A stretch of DNA of 64,000 bases from positions 1,426,001 to 1,490,000 of the forward strand of contig NW_026262669.1 of the NCBI RefSeq assembly GCF_021869535.1, in the 5' to 3' direction. Below, piece after piece: positions 57,473 through 64,000 of this stretch. The stretch comes from Mytilus californianus (Eukaryota; Mollusca; Bivalvia; Mytilida; Mytilidae). Position numbers and translations under genes: made by a program. Position 1 is the first letter of the stretch. Every line of letters starts with the position of its first letter. The notes under the pieces are model-generated. The model was given only the letters and a program-made list of their open reading frames with translations, did no database searches and had not been told where the DNA came from.

Positions 57473-59037
57473 AAGTTTGCCTAACATGTGTTTTGGTTGA
57501 GAATATAAAATAAAATTAAATAGTTAGTAAAACTATGCTTAGAATATTTTGTGATAATAGCTCTGTTGTATCTTTGAAATCTGGTGCAAATATTGCAAGT
57601 TGCTACCTGTTACACAATGAGTACACTGTAATACTGTATTGATAAGTAAAAAAGACAAATGTTATAAAAAAGAAAACAGAAAGTTTGAGATGATCATAAT
57701 GTTAAGAAGAAAATGCCAATAATAGATAAAAACAAATTATTATTGTGATTAAGAGAAGCATATCTAGAGCTCCTAATCAGCTGCGTTTGTTGCATTATTA
57801 TGCAATTAAAACAGTTACTAAGAAAACCCAATTCAATTTTCCTCAGTGTTTAAAAACCCAATTCATTCGAAGGAGAACCCAATTATTTATTAAAACTATG
57901 CCTCACCAACCCTATTAGCCGCTGTCAAGTGTGTTATTTACCCTAAATAATGAATTATTTTTGCGTAATTTATTAATTTATTGTTATATTTGTAATTTTA
58001 AGAAAGATACTTTCGTCATTAAAAGTGAGCACCAATCAAAAAGCAATAGTAACTACTGGGACATTCTTGGTCACTTACATTAACGTTAATGTAACCGAAA
58101 ACAATATGGGTCAAGAAATTACAAATGGCAGAACTGAGTCCTAATATGAATCTTTAAATCATTTGTAACGATAAAAAATCGGCAACAGTTCATAAAATTT
58201 TCTTTTAATTTACGCGGAATAGAAAATCACCTCTTGTGCCAAAGACATAGTTATATAAATTATCTCAAAACTGACGCTTATTCTAAGGAATATAGAAATG
58301 TCACCCATATTATTGATTCACTCATGGAGAAAGGAATAACTCTGTGTGTAATGGCACTCATTAAATAACCATCCATCATTATGATCATATATTTATAGGG
58401 ACTGTTTTGATGTTTACATGGACAATATTTTGGTTTATGTCACTAAAATTGGGTGATTAAAATAACTTTCCATGAATGATGTTAAATTGTTTTAACACAT
58501 TCACAGAACTATAATACTGCGACATCATATACACATGACAATGAATCAACTTTACCCAAACAGAGTAAATGTCTCAATTTGAAAACCATGAGAAAAAAAA
58601 AATACATTCAGGAATAATTGGAATGAAAAACCCAATTCAACCTTTGCCTGAGGGGTGAACTTGAACAGATAATGCAAAAGGAAGAAATATTTCACTCAAT
58701 TACATTAAAAATAATGAGTAAAAACTCTTAATTGTTAAATTTTTAACTGGAGCTCTGCATGTAATCCACTTAGCCAGTGTTCATGCAGAAATACAATAAG
58801 ATAACTCTATCTAATTGAAATGATATTAAAATTGTCTCCCTTGTATATTGTCTTAGATCAAATTATATAACCAATAATATCTATCAACTGCTTTGGATAT
58901 TTAATCAAAAACCAATTGCTTCAGTTTAATATAAAGATATTAAACTTTTTCGAGTTTTTGCTTAAATTTAATTCAAAGGAGTCAAACCAAAGATTAATGT
59001 ACTGGATTGATTTTGATGAAATGGGTGTATATATTTA
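57473..59037. other. AT-rich spacer
   Basis: AACCCAATTCA-type words recur at 57825-57900 and 58630. No gene recognised. Confidence 0.4.
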
Positions 59038-59660
59038 GTTTTTGTCGAGCCTTCGACTTTAGTCGAAAAAGCGAGACATAGCGATCCTACATTCCGTCGG
59101 CGTCGTCGTTGTCGGCGTCCACAAATATTCACTCTGTGGTTAAAGTTTTTGAAATTTTAATAACTTTCTTAAACTATCCTGGATTTCTAATAAACTTGGA
59201 CAGAAGCTTGTTTATGATCAAAAGCTAGTATCTAGAAGGAAATTTTGTAAAAAAATAAATCCATTTTTTCAGTATTTTACTTTTAAATGGACTTAGATTT
59301 TCTGCCAGGAAACAACACATTCACTCTGTGGTTAAAGTTTTTAAAATTTTAATAACTTTCTTATACTATTTTGGATTTGTACCAAACTTGGACAGAAGCT
59401 TGTTTATGGTCAAATGCTAGTATCTAGAAGGAAATTTTTTTTTTCTTCCAGTTAACATTACATTCAGTCTGCAGTTAAAGTTTTTAAACATTTATTAGAT
59501 TCATAAACTATCCTGGATTTTTACCAAACTTGGACAGAAGCTTCTTACAATCAAAAGATAGTATCAAGAGGAATATTTTTATTGATTTACTTCCTCATTT
59601 TTGTTGAGCCTGCGATTAACAGAAAAAGTAGGCGAGACACTGGGTTCCGCGGAACCCTTA
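59038..59660 (+). repeat. TTTTTGTCGAGCC element, plus-orientation arm
   Basis: Begins TTTTTGTCGAGCCTTCGACT, has a GGCGTCGTCGTTGTCGGCGT leader, then ~150-180-bp repeats with ATTCACTCTGTGGTTAAAGT and CCAAACTTGGACAGAAGCTT, and ends in GGCGAGACACTGGGTTCCGC followed by GGAACCCTTAC. An inverted copy lies at 62506-63374. Confidence 0.75.
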
Positions 59661-59882
59661 CAAATTTTTTCTTTATACAGTCAAATGTATGTGTTTCATT
59701 CTTTCTCATCTTTTATTGCCTTTAAATGATGATTTTTACCCTTTTTGCATTTTTATGGGGGAAACTTGTATAAAATTGATAGAGTCGGAATATTTTGATT
59801 GTAAAATTTTCAACAATATTTTCTTTTACAAATTTTTTAACACTTCCAATTACTGCAACAACCACAAGAACAATACTTTATT

Positions 59883-61737
59883 AAGTCTCCCAAAGAAGTT
59901 TGGGAAGACTTATTGTTTTTGCTCAGTTCTTATTACTATTATTATTATTCTTCTTCTTCTTCTTCTTCTTCTTCTTCCTCTTCCGCCGCTTTTAAATTTG
60001 AACTTGTCCGCACCCGGTCTCCAAAACCGCTTGTCAGATTAACTTAGGGTTTCACAATATGTTAGATTAACATGTCTAGTGGTGCAATCAGGGTTTTGTT
60101 TGTGCAATGGGGTTTAAAGGGATACTTTGAGGGGCAAAAAGAAAAGAGGGTTTTACTATAGAACCCTATGGGATTTTATATTTTAAAATTTTCAAATGAT
60201 TAGAAATTGAAAACCGTTAGTGATAGACACAATCTTTTTAATTGAAAATGTTCTAAATGATAAAGCCCAATAAATGAAATACAGGGTTAGTCCCCAGGGG
60301 TCACCCCCACCCCATGCCATTTAAGAAAGTTCTAATATCTTGTAAGTGGTCAAGATCCCCACCCCTAAACCATATATATTCTGGTTTGTCATGCTAAGAT
60401 GGTTTGAATGATATACAGGGTTAGTCCCCAGGGGTCATCCCGACCCCCTGCCATTTGAGAAAGTTCTAATATCTTATAAATGGTCGAGATCCCCACCCCT
60501 AAACCATATATATTCTGGTTTGTCATGATAAAGCACATTAAATGAAGTACAGGGTTAGTCCCCAGGGGTCACCCCCACCCCATGCCATTTAAAAAAGTTC
60601 TAATATCTTGTAAGTGGTCAAGATCCCCACCCCTAAACCATATATATTCTGGTTTGTCATGCCAAGATAGTTTGAATGATAAACAGGGTTAGTCCCCAGG
60701 GGTCATCCCGACCCCCTGCCATTTGAGAAAGTTCTAATATCTTGTAAATGGTCGAGATCCCCACCCCTAAACCATATATATTCTGGTTTGTCATGCCAAG
60801 ATGGTTTGAATGATATACAGAGTTAGTCCCCAGGGGTCATCCCGACCCCCTGCCATTTGAGAAAATTCTAATATCTTGTAAATGGTCGAGATCCCCACCC
60901 CTAAACCATATATATTCTGGTTTGTCATGATAAAGCACATCAAATGAAATACAGGGTTAGTCCCCAGGGGTCACCCCCACCCCCTGCCATTTAAGAAATT
61001 TCTAATATCTTGTAAGTGGTCAAGATCCCCACCCCTAAACCATATATATTCTGGTTTGTCATGCCAAGATGGTTTGAATGATATACAGGGTTAGTCCCCA
61101 GGGGTCTTCCCGACCCCCTGCCATTTGAGAAAATTCTAATATCTTGTAAATGGTCGAGATCCCCACCCCTAAACCATATATATTCTGGTTTGTCATGATA
61201 AAGTACATTAAATGAAATACAGGGTTAGTCCCCAGGGGTCACCCCCACCCCCTGCCATTTAAGAAAGTTCTAATATCTTGTTAGTGGTCAAGATCCCCAC
61301 CCCTAAACCATATATATTCTAGTTTGTCATGCCAAGATGGTTTAAATGATATACAGGGTTAGTCCCCAGGGGTCATCCCGACCCCCTGCCATTTGAGAAA
61401 ATTCTAATATCTTGTAAATGGTCGAGATCCCCACCCCTAAACCATATATATTCCTGTTCGTCATGTGTCGAACATTTGAATGACGTATAGGGTCAGTCCC
61501 CAGGGGTCACCCCCACCCCCAATGTTCTAGTATCTTGTAAATGGTCGAGATCCCCACCCCTAAACCATATATATTCTGGTTTGTCATGCCAAGATGATTT
61601 GAATGATATACAGGGTTAGTCCCCAGGCATCACTAATGCATATAACTTTGCTGGACCAAAACAATTTTCACTGGACTTTGCCCAATGTCAGGCGACCCTG
61701 GGAATTACGCATTATGGGAGCTTCGTTTGGGAGACTT
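59883..61737. mobile_element. TIR/satellite element (AAGTCTCCC ends), copy 2
   Basis: Left AAGTCTCCCAAAGAAG and right CTTCGTTTGGGAGACTT. Same inner order as 43200-45061, with a shorter TTC tract and ~12 units of the ~132-bp satellite. Unit number differs between copies, so the array expands or contracts inside the element. Confidence 0.8.
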
Positions 61738-61777
61738 CGTAACAGCATCCTGTTACAATCATTTCTTGTTTTAAGAG

Positions 61778-62395
61778 GGTTACACAGTAAGCTATATAAC
61801 TAATATAAAAATTCAAACAAAATGCAAACATATACATTTCATACATTTATGGTATAAAAGTCAAGTATGATAATAATGTTCAATACAACTTGATAAAATG
61901 TGATGAAAAAATAAACATGACAATAAGCTCTCAATATATTTTCAACAGGTTGATTTCAATAAATGATCTGTTATTTTGTATTTGAAAGAATTAACATTTG
62001 TAATATTTCTAAACCGTATTGGCAAATTGTTTCACAAGAATGGTCCAGAATATACAAAAGAATTTTAGAACAATTCTATTTTTGGTTTAGGGAGTTTGAG
62101 GTTTCCTTGAACAACAACTCTCCAAGGGGTATGATTTTCTGTCTGAAACATGATGAATTTGTTAATAATAAGACATGATGGGGCATTATTTTTGATTCAT
62201 TTAAATGTCATCAAAAACTCGTGATATTTTATTCTCTGTTCAACTGTCATCTAGTGTTTGAATAAGGGCTTGAAAGGAGCAAAAGGGTCTGTTTCTGGTA
62301 TTAATCTAGCGGCTCTCTTTTGTAATTTTAATATCCTATTTAAACCCTCACAGCTGCAACTACTCCAAACTATACAACAAAATCAATTAGTGGCA
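61778..62395 (-). pseudogene. LINE reverse transcriptase C-terminus (CR1/jockey-like), dead
   Basis: On the minus strand from about 62390, a decayed frame reads FCCIVWSSCSCEGLNRILK, LQKRAARLIPETDPFAPFK and PLFKH, then a UAG where W is usual, MTVEQRIKYHEFLMTFK, a UGA, then NNAPS; a shifted frame gives LKLPKPKIELF, NSFVYSGP and RNITNVNSFKYK. LQKRAARLI and the MTVE-RIKYH block are typical of the C-terminal part of CR1/jockey-type LINE polymerases. Several stops and shifts; only the last ~130 codons and an AT-rich 3' tail (to 61778) remain, i.e. a 5'-truncated insertion. Confidence 0.75.
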
Positions 62396-62401
62396 AGATA
62401 T

Positions 62402-63479
62402 AAGGGACGACATCAAAAGTTCAATGATGGATAACTGACCCCCCCCCCCCCCTCTTAACCTAATTTGGGAAAAATTTATTGACCAATATGGATATATGTA
62501 AAAATTTGTAAGGGTTCCGCAGAACCTAGTGTCTCGCCTACTTTTGCTGTTAATCGCAGGCTCAACAAAAATGAGGAAAAAAATTAATAAAAATATTCCT
62601 CTCTATACTATCTTTTGATTGTAAGTAGCTTCTGTCCAAGTTTGGTAAAAATCCAGGATAGTTTATGAATCTAATAAATGTTTTAAAAACTTAAACTGCA
62701 GACTGTATGTAATGTTAACTGGAAGAAAAACTAAGTCCATTTATAAGTAAAATACGGAAAAAATGGAAAAAAATTTTAACAAAATTTCCTTCTAGATACT
62801 AGCTTTTAATCATAAACAAGCTTCTGTCCAAGTTTGGTACTAATCCAGGATAGTTTAAGAAAGTTGATAAAATTTAAAAAACTTTAACCACAAGGTGAAT
62901 GTAATGTTAACTGCAGGAAAACTAAGTCCATTTATAAGTAAAATACGGAAAAAATGGGAATTTTTTTTTTACAAGGTTTACTTCTGGATACTATCTTATG
63001 ATCATAAACAAGCTTCTTTCCAAGTTTGGTAGAAATCCAGGACAGTTTAAGAAAGTTATTAAAATTTCAAAAACATTAACCACAGAGTGAATGTAATGTT
63101 TCCTGGCAGAAAAACTAAGTCAATTTATAAGTAAAATACGGATAAAATGGAATTTTTTTTTTACAAAATTTACTTTTGAATATTATCTTATGATCATAAA
63201 CAAGCTTCTGTCCAAGTTTGTTAGAAATCCAGGATAGTTTAAGAAAGTTATTAAAATTTCAAAAACTTTAACCACAGAGTGAATATTTGTGGACACGGCG
63301 ATGACGACGCTGACGACGGAATGTAGGATCGCTATGTCTCGCTTTTTTGACATTAGTAGAAGGCTCGACAAAAATCAATGTCAGATAACCAAAACTTGCA
63401 GCAGTTCAACGCCCCCACCACCCCCAAACTATTTGATTTCAGTTTGTTATCCTACATTGATCTTTTGATGTCTTCCCTA
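62402..63479. mobile_element. AAGGGACGACATC TIR element with a nested repeat
   Basis: Left AAGGGACGACATCAAAAGTT plus CAATGATGGATAAC; right, in inverted form, TAGGGAAGACATCAAAAGAT plus CAATGTAGGATAAC. C-rich runs lie just inside both ends. The TTTTTGTCGAGCC element (62506-63374) sits inside. The ends resemble the GGGGACGACC repeats at 38618 and 45250. Confidence 0.7.
62506..63374 (-). repeat. TTTTTGTCGAGCC element, minus-orientation arm
   Basis: Reverse complement of the element at 59038-59660, longer by one to two internal repeats. GTAAGGGTTCCGCAGAACC, GTGTCTCGCCTACTTTTGCT and, at the far end, CGATGACGACGCTGACGACG and GGCTCGACAAAAA are visible on the plus strand. Confidence 0.75.
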
Positions 63480-64000
63480 AGTATTATAGAATAATTTTCT
63501 GCAGTCTAGATTTAGAAATTTCTTAATCTTTAATAGAAGATATAGCCTAGATGAAATTTTTGAGCAATATCAAGGTATTTAGTTTAAAAATTTGTCTGAT
63601 GATCCTGCCCGCAAACAAAGATGGCAGACATGCCTAAAAAATGAACATAGGGGAAAATGCAGGTTTTGGCTTGTATCTCTGAAACTAAAGCATTTAGAGC
63701 AAATCTGACAAGGATAAAAATGTTGATTAAGTTGAGATTTATCCAACCTGAAATTTTCAGCTTAATCAGACACTTCGTTGTTGGGTTGCTGACCCTGAAT
63801 TGGTAATTTTAAAGAAATTTTGCAGTTTTTGGTTATCTTGAATATTATTAAAAATAGAAATATACTGTAAACAGCAAGAATGTTTTTCAAAGAAAGATCT
63901 ACAAAAAAGTCAATTGCCAATTGACTCCTAAGGAATGCCTATTTACTGATAATATAAATATTATTCATCACTTTTAAAAGACAATGGTACTTAAGTTGAA
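63480..64000. other. Spacer with dispersed-repeat character
   Basis: No gene. AAAGATGGCAGACATGCC and CAATTGCCAATTGACTCC look like parts of a common non-coding repeat. Confidence 0.4.

Noticed and set aside
59689..60042. 117-codon frame with a run of Ile and Leu
   Set aside because: The run comes from the ATT/TTC microsatellite at the start of the TIR/satellite element.
62160..62220. UGA in the LINE remnant as selenocysteine
   Set aside because: This copy also has UAG at a Trp position and shifts nearby, no SECIS-like fold was noticed, and CR1-type LINEs are not known to use Sec.

Overview
The window reads as nuclear DNA from a bivalve mollusc, most likely a marine mussel (Mytilidae). It is AT-rich and has no bacterial-style operons or long intact reading frames. 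It carries several repeat types known from bivalves: Penelope-like retroelements (PLEs), a hammerhead-ribozyme repeat, a tRNA-derived SINE with a V-type central domain, and many inverted-repeat DNA elements, some with internal satellites. The genus is my inference from repeat family resemblance; no host marker gene proves it.

Layout. 1-4.2 kb: AT-rich spacer with three hairpin/TIR mini-elements and a diverged repeat pair. 4.2-7.05 kb: one TIR-bounded element filled with three kinds of tandem repeat. 7-13.1 kb: mostly unique-looking sequence with a TIR element that has a 5-bp target duplication, and the only convincing host coding exon: the first transmembrane exon of an SLC6 (Na+/Cl- dependent) transporter on the minus strand, with no visible start codon. 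13.4-16.7 kb: a nest of MITEs around a minus-strand hammerhead ribozyme repeat. 16.7-37.9 kb: a 21-kb satellite array of ~154-bp monomers and a ~700-bp spacer in a ~1485-bp higher-order unit. It is interrupted by a PLE terminal-repeat fragment and by two identical-looking copies of an 856-bp hAT-like MITE carried in a 4555-bp duplication. 38.6-46 kb: PLE-rich block. 46-58 kb: SINE, several MITEs, a 2.2-kb composite with terminal direct repeats. 59-63.5 kb: inverted repeat pair around a TIR/satellite element and a dead LINE.

The main find is at about 39.0-42.45 kb: a decayed PLE with permuted domain order (GIY-YIG endonuclease, then a CxC linker, then reverse transcriptase), i.e. the Naiad type. 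Three UGA codons lie in its reading frames where related proteins have cysteine (39061, 39094, 40370), with a possible fourth (39627). About 50 bases past the stop codon the 3' UTR can fold as a type-2 SECIS element (41867-41931), with UGAU/UGAU quartet strands, an AAA bulge 11 nt further on, and a CCC/GGG mini-helix. Together these suggest the element family encodes a multi-selenocysteine selenoprotein. This copy is dead (frameshifts and UAA/UAG stops). A second, canonical PLE endonuclease fragment lies 3 kb away on the other strand.

Nearly all other short open frames are products of repeats and were left out. No tRNA, rRNA or CRISPR was seen.
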